The notes below the pieces were generated by a model. It saw only the letters and a list, made by a program, of their open reading frames with translations, was not told where the DNA came from and ran no database searches. The translations under genes and the position numbers were made by a program. Positions 10,955-23,230 of a DNA stretch of 64,000 bases are shown piece by piece. Source of the stretch: Apium graveolens (taxonomy: Eukaryota; Streptophyta; Magnoliopsida; Apiales; Apiaceae). The stretch is taken from NCBI RefSeq assembly GCF_009905375.1, contig NC_133653.1, positions 67,530,329 to 67,594,328 of the forward strand. Direction: 5' to 3'. Within the stretch, counting starts at the first letter, position 1. The number at the start of each line of letters is the position of its first letter.

Positions 10955-11188
10955 TGTAACACCCCCAGATCCGGGGTCGGGGATCCGGGTCGTCACGGTC
11001 TTTCTTTCCACAATATCACTTCACTTAATTAATAATAATAACCTTATGCTGTGACCCCACACTAACACACACAACAACCCGTTATAGTCTCAGAGATGAA
11101 ATTGAAATAAGTACAAGTCTTTGAATCCACCATTTAACAGTTATTACAACCCAAAATGATTACTTGATAAATTTACAGTTAATTGCCA

Positions 11189-11347
11189 TTATCTGCCACA
11201 AGTTATAATTATACATAATTTGATTCTCAAAAGTAGATGGTCTGAACTACATGGATCTACCTCTGCAGCTATAGCAGCTACAACATCATCGGGAAGACGC
11301 GGGACGCTTCCCACGCGCTTGCGCTGGGTCTGCTGGAGTCTGGCCAT
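11189..11347 (-). CDS. Small basic ORF in the long LTR, copy 1
   Basis: Starts MARLQQTQRKRVGSVPRLP, then DDVVAAIAAEVDP. The first 57 bases are identical in all four LTR copies in this window. A one-base change after codon 31 shifts this copy into a longer tail (52 codons). The ATG is followed by G and has a purine at -3, a good plant start context. Function unknown. Confidence 0.45.
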   Translation of the reverse strand: MARLQQTQRKRVGSVPRLPDDVVAAIAAEVDPCSSDHLLLRIKLCIIITCGR

Positions 11348-12722
11348 CTCTCCTAACTGTTATTGTGTGATGAAGAAATAAAGCAAGAGTGAGCCTTACA
11401 GCTCGCAAGATAATACATAGTGATAACAATAATATAAGTATCTAAATGGATACTTACTAGAATCTTTATCATGTGTAAGATAATTACTTACTAGATATAA
11501 GTAAAAACAAGGAATGAAGTTACCAATACTTCACTACACTTATATCATTTATAAAGCTACTTGAACTACCACCGTTCAAAGTATTATAAGTTTTTTAAAA
11601 AAACATCCCATAGATGAGACCACAAGTTAAGACTTGAATAGATTCAATCTTTGAAATATTATTGAATGAAATAAAGTTACGAGATACTTTATTTAGTCCC
11701 GATATATATATCCACATATATATCTCTTAAACATTTCCTGGAACCTCTGTTATGTAAAGTATGAACAGAGTTTGAAACATCCAATGAATTTTGGAAAGGA
11801 AAAGAATTTTGGCATAAACCAGATATCTTGCTGATCAGGCAAAGATACCAATAAGTAACCTTTTCTACTGTAGATGGATGAATTCCTCACCGGTCATCAC
11901 CCTGGCCGTATTAGGACCTCGCGCTAGACCGTTACCCGGCCACTCACGCGTTGATGGACTGCCACCCAGCCACTTACACTTTGATAGACCGTACCCCGGC
12001 CTGTCGCTTATGCCGACTCAATTAGATGGGCTTACTTCCCGAACATTGGGCAAGTAATCAATTCATTTATCAAAACAGCAACCTTGTTGCGAATGTAAAA
12101 TGCACCACAGAGCTGGATCCCCCAGGTTTTGAGCGAGTATTTAAATCCCCTTTGAAAGGAAGATCTTAAATATAAAAATGAGTCTTGGGGTCCACTCTAA
12201 CTTTAAAAATCATTTTGAAGACTCGAAAATATTTTTAAGAATGTTTGGAGTACTGCTGATTTATTAAAATAAATCAGTCCCGATATATTAGAAAATATCT
12301 GAATATTATTATTTAAATAATATCCCCGTAAAGAATAATCTTTATAAAAATAATTGAAGTAGAAGTTTTAAAACTTATACTCGAAACGAGTATTAAATAA
12401 CCAAAGATACACTTATATGAAAGTATTATCTTTATTTGAATAATCAAAAATAAGTTTGATTATTAACACCTTATTCTTTAATAAAATAAAGAATATATTT
12501 CAGTAATAAGCGGAGTCATAATACCTCGAATGAATATTATAAATAATATTCATTAAATAAAATAAAGGAGTCATACATCCTCAAATGAATATTCAAATAA
12601 TATTCAATTAATAAAATAAAAGGAGTCATAAGCCCTGGGAGGAATATTCAAGTAATATTCATTAAATAAAATAAAGTTATCGAATAAACCTTATTCGATT
12701 AATAGTTTTGAAAACTATAACC

Positions 12723-12755
<33 letters not shown>

Positions 12756-13384
12756 AAATCTACTCGGGATCCTCGACTCCCGGTTTTAGAAAATATTTTC
12801 ACCTTTGGGTCCCTATACTAAGGGTATACGCAAATACCGCTTATCTCTAGCATAGGTATTATGCAACGAATAAGCATTTGAACCAACAGATATATAAATC
12901 AAGAATACAAAACAGGCATGCATATATATACCATATCAGCATGCTTCAATATATCGCAACATTTGCTAATTAACCAACATGCATCTATCGCAAGATAATG
13001 CATATACATATATTCATCACAACAACAGTATAACGGGTAGAAAACTTGCCTGAGCGACTTGGGGTGATAAAAGGCTCGGGACGAGTCTGGTAACCTATAA
13101 ACAACAAGTAAGTTGGAATTAAACCAAAATCACTTGTAAATCTATACTTTAACTAACTTAGACTCTAACGCTTGTTTTGCGCTCACTGATTCGCTTAAGT
13201 CACTCGGGTACCCTCGGCTCCACCATTTTTAATAATTTAACCTTTACGAGTTTTAAAGTGATTCCTTCGCGAGTGTCTTACCAACTGTCTAACACACTTA
13301 CCATAAATGTTTCATACATTAATTAACCCTTTTTGGTCTTTAACCTATGTTTCAAAGTAAGGCAAGGGGAAAAGTTTCGTTCGC

Positions 13385-13413
13385 GAAACGCCGTTACTTG
13401 AAACGGTCGTTTC
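13385..13413. repeat. Conserved 29-base hairpin, copy 1
   Basis: GAAACG and CCGTT pair with AACGG and CGTTTC around a six-base loop. It is invariant in all four LTR copies (also 18602, 26815 and 36562). Confidence 0.75.
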
Positions 13414-14848
13414 TCCTAAACCGTGCATCGGAATCGAACGAACTACATATCAAAACGAAGCTCGTAACATGAGCTATCTAGACATGGCAATGGTCATAAT
13501 CTAGCAGGGGGTTCTCGGGTCCTAATGTTATGCACAAAAACAGTCTAAAGAAAATCGGACGTTACGACGGCTATGTTTACGCGATTTCCAATATTTTAAA
13601 CCATTCAAAACCATTCCAAATCAACCTCAAATCCAACATACAACCAACATCCATCCTTATCACATCATAACAACCCCAACCAATTCAATTTAATCATTCA
13701 TACTTATGCCTAAGCTTAACTTTAATCATACTTAAGTTCTTTTAATCAAAACCACAACATTTACCATTCCGTTTCACTACCATTTCAAATCCCAAACTCT
13801 AATCACAACAACAAGCTACAATATCATCCTACTAATCAAAATCATCTTATAATACATAGGAATCTAGGGTTTGGAGATGGTATACCTTCCTTGAAGTGGT
13901 GGGAGGAGCTAGGAAGCCTTAAGAAGCTTTGAGAAGTCTTAAGAATGCTTGGATCTTCAAGAAAAACAAGAAAAACTTCAAGTTAAAAACTTGAAAACAC
14001 TATTCATAGTCTTCTTCTTTGATTAAATAAAGAAGATTGAGAAGGAATTAATGGCTTAAACTCATGATATAGCCCTAACTAAGCATGAAGATGATTAGGG
14101 AATTTACTCACCAATTTAGGAAGCTTGGATCTTGAATTTTTGAAATTTCTTGCCTAATGAATAGTGAAAAGCCGAGAGCAAAGATGAACAAGGCCTTGGT
14201 TCTTTTTGATTTTTGATGAAGAATGAATTTACTTGGCTTGGTTGCTTTGCTTTTGTGTTTGATTTAGTCAATTACCTTCTTGCCCTTGAATTTGTGTGGT
14301 TACAAAGCCACCACACCTCCTTCCTTCCCATGTCATGCTTGTGTCATGTGGTGATGTCATCTTTCCCTCCTTGTCCCCTTTCTATTGGTTGGATGACATC
14401 ATTCCCACTAATCCCTTTGATTAACTTCTTAATCGTTTGCCTAATGACGGCTGATCTGTTATACGGTTCGCTTAACTTTCGTTTTCATTTATCGTTTGAA
14501 GGATCATACCCGGGATTTTATTACTTAGGTTCCTTTAACCTTTCTCAATACATTATATTCCTTTTTATGATCCTCTATTATAATCCTTTAATTTAAATCC
14601 TTTTTATCCTGTTACCTTATACTCAATTCTCTCCGTATCTTGTGGATTTCCGGGAAAAACCAAAGTGTTCGAAATTGGATTCTGACGATCTTTACATACA
14701 CTTATATACTACATAAAGTACTAATAATATCCCAGAATATCCATAACAGAACCCCTACATAGTGTGGCGTGAAAAGTTTTCTCATTCAGCTAAAACACTA
14801 TTCACAAGGGTTACAAAAAGTTGAAAATTTTGGGGTTATTACAACTAC

Positions 14849-15540
14849 TCAAGTAAAACTCTAAATGGTGCTCAACTGAATTACACTACTACGGAGAAGG
14901 AACTTTTGGCTATTTTCTATGGTTTTGAGAAATTTCGATCTTATCTACTTGGGACTAAGGTGACAGTTTTCACTAATCACGCCGACATTTGATATCTCGT
15001 CTCGAAGAAGGACTCGAAGCCTAGATTGATTAGATGGGTTCTTTTGCTCCAAGAATTTGAACTAGAGATCAAGGATATAAAAGGAACTGAAAATCAAGTT
15101 GCTGATCATCTCTCGCGATTAGAGAATCTTAATGCTACTTCATTGGATAAGACCTTGATAAATGAGTCTTTTTCCGATGAGCAGTTGTTTGGAGTGCAAG
15201 AAGAGGAACCGTGGTTTGCAGACATTGTGAACTACCTTGTGAGTAATATCATGCCTCCCGACTTATCTCATGCTCAAAGGAAGAAGTTTCTACATGAAGT
15301 GAAGTGGTATATGTGGGATGAGCCATTTCTTTTCCGCCAAGGAGCTGACCAAATCATCAGGAGATGTAGTCCTTATAGCGAAACGGGGGGGGGGATCTTT
15401 CGATATTGCCACTCAACGACTTATGGGGGATATTACGGTGGAGAAAAGACAGCAGCTCGTGTTCTTCAAGCAGGTTTCTTTTGGCCAACATTGTTTAAAG
15501 ATGCGAATCAGTTCGTTTTGAAATGTGATCGATGTCAACT
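14849..15540 (+). pseudogene. Athila-type RNase H and integrase zinc finger
   Basis: SSKTLNGAQLNYTTTEKELL, then FTNHADI, then [12 protein letters not shown] give the RNase H C-terminal half. [30 protein letters not shown] and LKCDRCQ give the H2C2 zinc finger of integrase. A run of nine G at 15386 looks like a length error that shifts the frame. A stop at about 14992 breaks the RNase H after HADI. Confidence 0.85.
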
Positions 15541-16496
15541 GTGGGTAATATGTCTAAAAAGGATGAGATGCCTCTTAATGTGCTTCTCGAGGTTGAGGTC
15601 TTCGATGTTTGGGGAATTAACTTCATGGGGCCATTTGTCCCATCTTGCAATAATCAGTATATCCTGTTGGCGGTTGATTATATGTCGAAATGGGTTGAAG
15701 TTAAGGCGTTGCCAACAAACGATGCGAAAGTGGTGCTTAATTTTCTTCACAAGCAAATATTCACAAGGTTTGGGACTCCAAGAGTCATAATCAGTGATGA
15801 GGGGTCGCATTTTTGCAATCGCAAGTTCACTGCTATGATGAAAAGATATAATGTGAATCATCGCATTGTTACGGCTTATCATCCTCAGACGAATGGTCAA
15901 GCTGAGGTATCTAACAGAGAGATCAAGCACATTCTAGAGAAGGTTGTGTGTCCATCAAGGAAAGATTGGTCTTTGAAGCTAGATGAAGCTGTTTGGGCAT
16001 ATAGAACAGCATATAAGACTCCATTAGGAATGTCGCCATTTTAATTGGTCTATGGCAATGGGTGTCATTTGCCCTTGGAGGTCGAACATAAAGCATACTG
16101 GGCTTTAAAAAAATTGAATCTGGACTTGGATGCAGCTGGAAAGAAAAGGATGCTTTAATTGAACGAACTTGACGAATTTCGACTTCAAGCTTATGAGAAC
16201 AACAAAATGTACAAGGAAAAAGTCAAGAGGTGGCACAATCGGGTTTAGTGCTCAAGAAATTTGTGCCAGGGCAATAAGTGCTTTTATTTAACTCTCGTCT
16301 CCGTCTTTTTCCTGGAAAGTTGAAGTCAAGATGGTCAGGTCCTTTTATTGTCAAAATTGTGTTTCCATATGGAGCGATGGAAATTTTTGAGAATGATCCG
16401 GGCCAAGCATTCAAGGTAAATGGTCAACGGTTGAAGCATTATTATGGTGACACGGCAAACCGTAAGGTGGTTAGTGCCGTTTTATTGTCCACTTGA
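15541..16496 (+). pseudogene. Athila-type integrase core and C-terminus
   Basis: Integrase inserts the cDNA into the genome. [12 protein letters not shown] is the first motif; the catalytic Asp (usually GIDFMGP) is Asn here at 15619, a G-to-A change. The second Asp (SDEGSHFC) is at 15796 and the Glu ([12 protein letters not shown]) at 15904, 35 residues apart as in D,D35E integrases. A stop at 16042 follows TPLGMSPF. The C-terminal part continues as [20 protein letters not shown] and [19 protein letters not shown] to 16496. The loss of the first Asp predicts an inactive enzyme. Confidence 0.88.
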
Positions 16497-17060
16497 TCTC
16501 GAGATTCTACGTCAAGCTAACGACGTAAAAGAAGCGCTTCCTGGGGGGCAACCCAAGTTTGTTGTACATTAGTAGGTAGAGGAAGCAAGAAAAAAAGAGA
16601 AAAACACAAAAAAACAGAAAAAGAAAAAATTTCAGGGCCAAGTGTAGAAGCAGGGCGCGCCCACACTGATCTAGCGCGCGGCCGCGCCGTTTTCCAGTAG
16701 CTGAGCGCGGCCACACTGTATTAGCGCGCAACCATGCTGGTTTTCCAGAAGTAGAGCGCGACCGCGCGCCAATCCCTGTTTAGAAAAAAAACAACAGTTT
16801 TATTAGAGAAAATCGGAATTTTAATTCCAAAATCAATTCTAACCCGATTTTTACTCTTCCACACCCCATAATTCCCTCTCCCAATTAATTCCATTATTGC
16901 CACGATTCCCATAATCAATCCCACTTCTATTCCTTATCAAATTCACACCCCTCCACCTATAAATACATACACTTATATACATCTTCACCACCAATTTACA
17001 AAATCTCAAACACATATTCTCTCTAAACACTTAAGCTTTTATTCTCTCTTTTTCAATCTG
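16497..17060. other. Athila spacer between pol and the env-position ORF
   Basis: Contains a purine/A-rich run (16570-16630), a decayed CpG-rich block like the LTR block (16652-16770), and a CT-rich leader-like stretch ending at the env-position ATG (17061). A TATAAATA string at 16958 could be a promoter for a separate transcript of the downstream ORF. Confidence 0.5.
16652..16770. repeat. CpG-rich block in the Athila spacer
   Basis: GGCGCGCCCACACTG, GCGCGCGGCCGCGCCG, GCGCGGCCACACTG, GCGCGCAACCATGCTGG and GCGCGACCGCGCGCC are degenerate copies of the motif pair in the LTRs. Confidence 0.65.
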
Positions 17061-17173
17061 ATGGCACCCAAAAGACAGAGAACTCAAGTTAGAAGCAGCA
17101 CCACCGACTCTTCATCTGCGGGTGGTGTGAGGCCCAGATTTTCTATTCTCGGGGCTGAAGAGGAGTACACGAG
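17061..17173 (+). pseudogene. Athila env-position ORF, N-terminal part
   Basis: Starts MAPKRQRTQVRSSTTDSSSA and reads to EEYT, where a solo LTR interrupts it. Removing 17174-21207 joins EEYT to RLLSKSIAKERG without a frame change. Confidence 0.8.
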
Positions 17174-18601
17174 TGTAATAACCCCCAAAATTTTCAACTT
17201 TTTGTAACCCTTATGAATAGTGTTTTAGCTGAATGAGAAAACTTTTCATGCCACACTATGTAGGGGTTATGTTATGGATATTCTGAGATTTTATTAGTAC
17301 TCTACATGGTATATAAGTGTATGTAAAGATCGTCAGAATCCAATACCGAACACTTTGATTTTTCCCGGAAATCCACTAGATACGGAAAGAATTGAGTATA
17401 GGGTAACAGGATAAAAAGGATTTAAATTAAAGGATTATAAGAGAGGATCATAAAAGGAATATAATATATTGAGAAAGGTTAAGGGAACCTAAGTAATAAG
17501 ATCCCGGGTATGATCCCTCAAACGATAAACGAAAACGAAAGTTAAGCGAACCGTATAACAGATCAGCGGTCATTAGGCAAACAATTAGGAAGTTAATCGA
17601 AGGGATTAGAGAGGATGATGTCACCCAACCAATGGGAAGAGGACAAGGAGGGGAAGATGACATCATAGCATGACATAAGCATGACATAAGAAGGAAGGAA
17701 ATGTGGTGGATTGTTAACCACACAAAACCAAGGTTAAATTGGTAATTAACCAAAAACAAATCAAATATTCAACCAACCAAGCCAAACAAATCATTTCATC
17801 AAAACAAAAGAAATCTATTCTCTTCAACAAAATCTTGATCTCGGCTTTTTCATTTTCAAGAAGCAAGAAATTTCAAAACTCAAGATCAAGGCTTCCTAAA
17901 TTGGTAAGATAATTCCCTAATCATCCTTATGCATAGTTATGGCTATATCATGAGTTTAAGCACCCCATTCATTCTCAATCTTCTTCAATAAATCAATGAA
18001 GAAGACAATGAATAGTGATTTCAAAGTTTTTAACTTGAATTTTTCTTGTTTTCCTTTAAGATCCAAGCATCCCTAAGACTTCTCAAGGCTTCTTAAGGCT
18101 TCCTAGCTACTCCCACCACTTCAAAGAAGGTATATCATCTCCAAACCCTAGATTCCTTTGTATAATAAGATGATTTTGATTATTATGGTGATATAGTAGC
18201 TTAATGCTTGTGGTTTAGAGTTTGGGTTGGAGTGGTAGTGAAATGGAATGGTGAATCTTGTTGTTTTGGTTAAAAGAACTTAAGTATAGTTAAATTCAAG
18301 CTTAGGCATAAGTATAAATGTTAATATTGAATTGATTGGGGCTGTTATGATGTGATAAGGATGGACTTTGGTTGTATGAATGGGTTGAGGTTGAATTGTG
18401 ATGGTTTTTGAATGGTTTAAATTTGGGAAATCGCGTAAACATAGCCGTCGTAATATCCGATTTACTTTAGACTGCTTTTGTTCATAACATTAGGACCCTA
18501 GAACTCCCTGCTAGATGTTGACCATTGCCATTTTTAGATAGTTCATGTTACGAGCTTCGTTTTGATATGTAGTTCGTTTGATTCCGATATACGGTTTAGG
18601 A

Positions 18602-18630
18602 GAAACGACCGTTTCAAGTAACGGCGTTTC
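18602..18630. repeat. Conserved 29-base hairpin, copy 2
   Basis: Stem GAAACG/CGTTTC continued by CCGTT/AACGG, with one unpaired base and a short loop. Same sequence as the other three copies. Confidence 0.75.
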
Positions 18631-20811
18631 GCGAACGAAACTTTTCCCCTCGCCTTACTTTGAAACATAGGTTAAAGACCAAAAAGGGTTAATTAATGTA
18701 TGAAACAATTATGGTAAGAGTGTTAGGCAGTTGGTAAGACACCCGCGAAAGAATCGCCTTAAAACCCGTAATGGTTAATTTATTAAAAATGGTGGAGCCG
18801 AGGGTACTCGAGTGACTTAAGAGAATCAGTGAGCGCAAAACGAGCGTTAGAGTCTAAGTTGGTTAAAGTATAGATTTACAAGTGACTTTGGTTTAATTCC
18901 AACTTACTTGTTGTTTATAGGTTACCAGACTCGTCCCGAGCCTTTTATCACCCCCAGTCGTTCAGGCAAGTTTTCTATCCATTATACTGTTGTTGTGATG
19001 TATACGCTTGTATATGCATTATCTTGTAGTAGATGCATGATGGTTATATTAGCAAATTCTTGCGATATATTGTAGCATGCTGATATGGTATATATATGCA
19101 TGCCTGTTTTGTATTCTTGCCATATATATCTGTTGGTTCAGTTGATAATACCTATGCTATAGATAAGCGGTATTTGAGTTACCCTTAGTATAGGGGATAA
19201 AAAGTTGAACATATTTCTAAACCGGGAGTCGAGGATCCCGAGTAGAATTTGTATATATATATATATTTTATATATATATATATGGTAATAGTTTTCAAAA
19301 CTATTAATCGAATAAGGTTTATTCGATAACTTTATTTTATTAATAAATATTATCTTGAATATTCATTCGAGGACTTATGACTCCTTTATATTATTTATTG
19401 AATATTACTTGGATATTCATTTGAGGATGTATGACTCCTTTATTTTATTTAAAGAATATTATTTATAATATTCATTCGAGGTATTATGACTCCGCTTATT
19501 ATTTATTAATATTCTTTATTTATTAAAGAATAATGTTCGATAATCAAACTTACTTTTGATATTCAAATAAAGATATTACTTTCGTATAAGTATATCTTTG
19601 ATTATTTACTATTCATTTCAAGTATAAGTTTTCCAACTTCTACCTCAATTACTCTTTATGGGAATATTATTTAAATAATAATATCCAGATATTTCTTTTT
19701 ATTGAGACTGATTTACTTTATTAAATCAGCATTATTCCAAACACTCTTTAAAGTATTTTCGAGTCTTTAAAATGATTTTTAAAAGTTAGAGCGGATCCCA
19801 AAACTCATTTTTATATTTAAAATCCTCCTTTCGAAGGGGATTTAAATACTCGCTCAAAACCTGAGGGATCCGGCTCTGTGGTGTGTTTTATATTCGCAAC
19901 AAGGTTGCTGTCTTGATAAAAGAGTTTTTGATTACTTACCCAATACTCGGGAAGTAAAATTCTTGGAACAAGTTAGTCCATTAACATGCATCGCCTGGGA
20001 AATATCGGTAAGTTTTCCTTTCCAACTAGATACGACTTCTTGGTGGAGCCGTATCAACAAGTTTCTACTTGGGGAAAGTGGGGACGAGCTTTACGTTTCA
20101 GAGTCATGGATTTCATCTGAACTAGGAGTGACGTAAGTGGCCGAGTAGCGCCGGCCCAGCCGTATTATTATATTGGCCCAAATAGCCTGGAAGTTCCGCT
20201 AAGGCGGTCCATTCCTTAGGAGTTCAGTGTTCAGTTGACAAGTAAATCCGACAGGTTCTCCTCTACATGTAGAAAATGGCGGGGTTGTACTACTACGACT
20301 GATCATCTTAAGTGGTCTTCCTGGCGCGGCAAACTCCCGTAATGAGTTCATCATCCATTTGGATAATTCTGCAACACTACCCGTAGCATTTCGATCGAAA
20401 GGCTACTAATGGGTGGTTGCCGAAGCATTGACAGGGTCAAACAGTTTTATTGGTGTATCCATTGAATGAAGTATCTCGTAACTTCATTTCTTTTCAAAAT
20501 ATTTCAAAGATCAAATATTTTCAAGTTTTATTTGTGATCTCATCTATGGGATGACCTCGTGAATCTTATTATACTTTGAACAGTAGTAGTTCAAGTAGAT
20601 TTCTAAAAATGGTATAAGTATAGTGAAGTAATTGGTAACTTCATCTTCTTTTAAAACATATATCTAGTAAGTAATTATCTTACACATGATAAAAGATTCT
20701 AGTAAGTATCCATTTAGATACTTGTATTATTGTTATCGCTATATATTATCTTGCGAGCTGTAAGGCTCACTCTTGCTTTATTTCTTCATCACACAACAAC
20801 AGTTAGGAAAG

Positions 20812-20934
20812 ATGGCCAGACTCCAGCAGACCCAGCGCAAGCGCGTGGGAAGCGTCCCGCGTCTTCCCGTTGATGTTGTAGCTGCTATAGCTGCAGAGGT
20901 AGATCTATTGGTAGATCAGGCATTCTACTTTTGA
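20812..20934 (+). CDS. Small basic ORF in the long LTR, copy 2
   Basis: 40 codons: MARLQQTQRKRVGSVPRLP, then VDVVAAIAAEVDLLVDQAFYF. It lies about 270 bases before the LTR end, just after a GAGC...GGCTCAC motif and the ACAACAACAGTTAGG leader. Function unknown. Confidence 0.45.
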   Translation: MARLQQTQRKRVGSVPRLPVDVVAAIAAEVDLLVDQAFYF

Positions 20935-21202
20935 GAATTAATTATGTATAATTATAACTTGTGGCAGATAATGACAATTAACTGTAAATTTATCAAGTAA
21001 TCATTTTGGGTTGTAATAACTTTTAATTGTGGATTCAAGGACTTGTACTTATTTCAATTTCATCTCTGAGACTATAACAGGTTGTGGTGTGTGTTAGTGT
21101 GGGGTCACATCATAAGGTTATTTATTAATTAAGTGAAGTGATATTGTGGAAAGAAAGACCGTGACGACCCGAATCCCTGACCCCGGATCTGGGGGTGTTA
21201 CA

Positions 21203-22105
21203 ACGAGGCTTCTCTCGAAGTCTATTGCTAAGGAGAGAGGATTTCTGCCATCAATGAGCGATGGTAAGCTTTTGGAGATGATCCTTGAGATGGGATGGGT
21301 TCCTTTTTATGATGCTCCCGCTACTGTGCCCATGAGTGTTGTGCGGGAATTTTATACTAACGCAAAGGCGGAGAAGAATGGTTTCACGGTGGTAAGAGGG
21401 ATGACTGTTGAGTACAGTGCAGAGGCTATCAGGAGGGTGATTGAGCAGCCTGCGAGGAAGGTGGGTCAGGACACATGGAACGATAAGACGCCGGAGGACT
21501 TTGATTTGTATCTTATTGTTGCTACTCTCTGTGTTCCTGAGACTCATTGGAAGTTCAAGAGGGGCACTACTGATTACTCCACGTTCCCTACTTCATGCAT
21601 GAACAGGTATACACGGGCTTGGAACTCATTTATTTGTGCGAACATCATGCCATCTTCGCATGGGCATGAGATTACGGTGGAGCATGCTCATTTGTTGTGG
21701 GGGATTCTGCAGGGTGATTACATAGATTTGGGGATGGTGATATATCAAGGGATCCTGAGGTTTTTGAGGGGAAGTACTACAGGTGCTATTCCGTATGCGT
21801 CCATTGTGACGAAGTTGTGCATGGCAGTTGGTGTTCATTGGCCAGCACATGAGCAGCTGCAGCTTCCTAGTGCTCCTATTGATAGTAATACGCTGCAAAG
21901 CATGGTTAAGTGGTATGGAGGGAAGCCCGATCCTAAGGGGCTTGATTATTCTTATGCTCATCTTCCAGGTAGTGTGCCTATGGAGGCAGCTACAGCAGGA
22001 GGTTCTCAGCATGCCCGACGAGCAGCTTGGAGGGCTCAATATGTAGAGGAGGCTGGACCTTCACTAAGGACAGTGAATATTTTAAGTTTGGGGGTAGTAG
22101 TTTAA
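21203..22105 (+). pseudogene. Athila env-position ORF, C-terminal part
   Basis: The frame is open for about 300 codons: RLLSKSIAKERGFLPS, WVPFYDAPATVPMSVVREFY, GMTVEYSAEAIRRVIEQPA, HEITVEHAHLLWGILQGDY, AVGVHWPAHEQ, YVEEAGPSLRTVNILSLG. This is the conserved extra ORF found between pol and the 3' LTR in Athila elements, sometimes called env-like. I see no signal peptide or membrane segment, so a membrane role is not supported. It is undamaged in sequence but cut from its start codon by the solo LTR, and is therefore called broken. Confidence 0.85.
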
Positions 22106-23220
22106 GGAATATGTTTATGTGAGTCTCATATAGTTGCATGTTCATGATAGTTTAATTCATATAATTGCGTATATTTTGCCATGTAGTTTTTTTTTTATTT
22201 TATTTCTGGTAGTTTTTATGATAATTAGTTCATGTAGTTTTATGCATTTTCATTATATTATGATTCCCTTAGATAATTATTCCGATTAATTGGTGATATT
22301 GATGCTAGTGTAGTGATGTCGTATTTAGTGATATTGAGTCTTGTTAGATTGATTTTCATGCTAGAGACATTTATATTTCATTAAGTCTTATAGGTTGCTA
22401 GAGTGTTAGATCATAGTCATGATTTGTTGGTTTGTCGAGGTTTAATCGCTTGTTTATATTTAGAATTTAGGATATTCTCTTAATAATAAAAGACATGGAT
22501 ATTTAAAAATTGGAGGAAATTGGATTTCATTGCTAGTTGTGTGGCTAGGTGTCAAATGGCTAGTAGCCGGCTCATATTTTCATGAGTAGTCTAGGGTTGA
22601 ATGAGATGGAGCGAAACACACTCGTTCAGAAATTGTTAAAAAAAGAAGAAGAATAAGTGTTATGTATAATTGATCACAAGTGGGCTCTTTAGTACTTGAG
22701 TTATTAAGTTCTTAGGGGACTTTGTGCCTAGTGACCTAAGGCTTTTATAGTCTGGGATCCGCTAACCTAACGCTCGCTACATGGGTGCTATTGTATAAGT
22801 CTTTTGTGGACCTCATTCATTGCACGATCAAATAAGCATATGTGTTTTGTTTTGTTTGAATAAAATCATGAATCCATGATTAACTCCGATATAAGAATTG
22901 AAGTGTTATAAGTTATTTTGAGTCTAGCTTTTATTCTGTTTATAAACTTGTGATTATCTTGATAAGTAGTGAGTCATGGTTGTTAATCTAGTTGTGATAG
23001 TAAATCTGTAAGCATTTGCACACACGCACGTCTCTGGTATGTAGATTGATTTGTGAGATGTGATGGATCTTTATGCGAATAACTGCATTTGCTGAGGTGT
23101 TGCTAGTTTATTAGTTTAGTTATTATTTAGGGATCATTGCATTCATATTAGTTGCATTCATGCATTTTTATTTGTTGTTCTTTGAGTCTGTTTATGCTTG
23201 AGGACAAACATTGATTCAAG
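22106..23220. other. Athila 3' untranslated region
   Basis: AT-rich, no credible ORF. It includes a T-run near 22190 and phrases such as GCTTGAGGACAAACATTGATTCAAG, in two parts, just before the PPT, as is usual in Athila elements. Confidence 0.5.
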
Positions 23221-23230
23221 TTTAGGGGTG
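23221..23230 (+). promoter_or_regulatory. PPT of the Athila-type element
   Basis: TTTAGGGGTG directly before the LTR start TGTTAAGTGG. Confidence 0.75.

Larger units (their letters stand above)
10955..14843 (-). mobile_element. Solo LTR of the long-LTR family, minus strand
   Basis: 3,889 bp with TGTAA...TTACA ends, flanked by ACTAC (10950-10954 and 14844-14848). It is the reverse complement of the LTRs at 25384 and 35135, with many small differences. No internal region is present, so it is the product of LTR-LTR recombination. It contains the conserved small ORF (11347 to 11189, minus), the conserved hairpin (13385-13413) and a TA-rich run near 12725. The 127-codon ORF at 14213-14596 lies antisense to the LTR and is unlikely to be a gene. 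Confidence 0.92.
17174..21202 (+). mobile_element. Solo LTR of the long-LTR family, plus strand
   Basis: 4,029 bp with TGTAATAACC...GGTGTTACA ends, flanked by ACGAG (17169-17173 and 21203-21207). Same family as 25384-29553 but clearly diverged. It holds the small ORF (20812), the hairpin (18602), a TA-rich run near 19255 and a GAGC...GGCTCAC motif (20755). It lies inverted relative to the solo LTR at 10955, with 2.3 kb between them. Confidence 0.93.
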
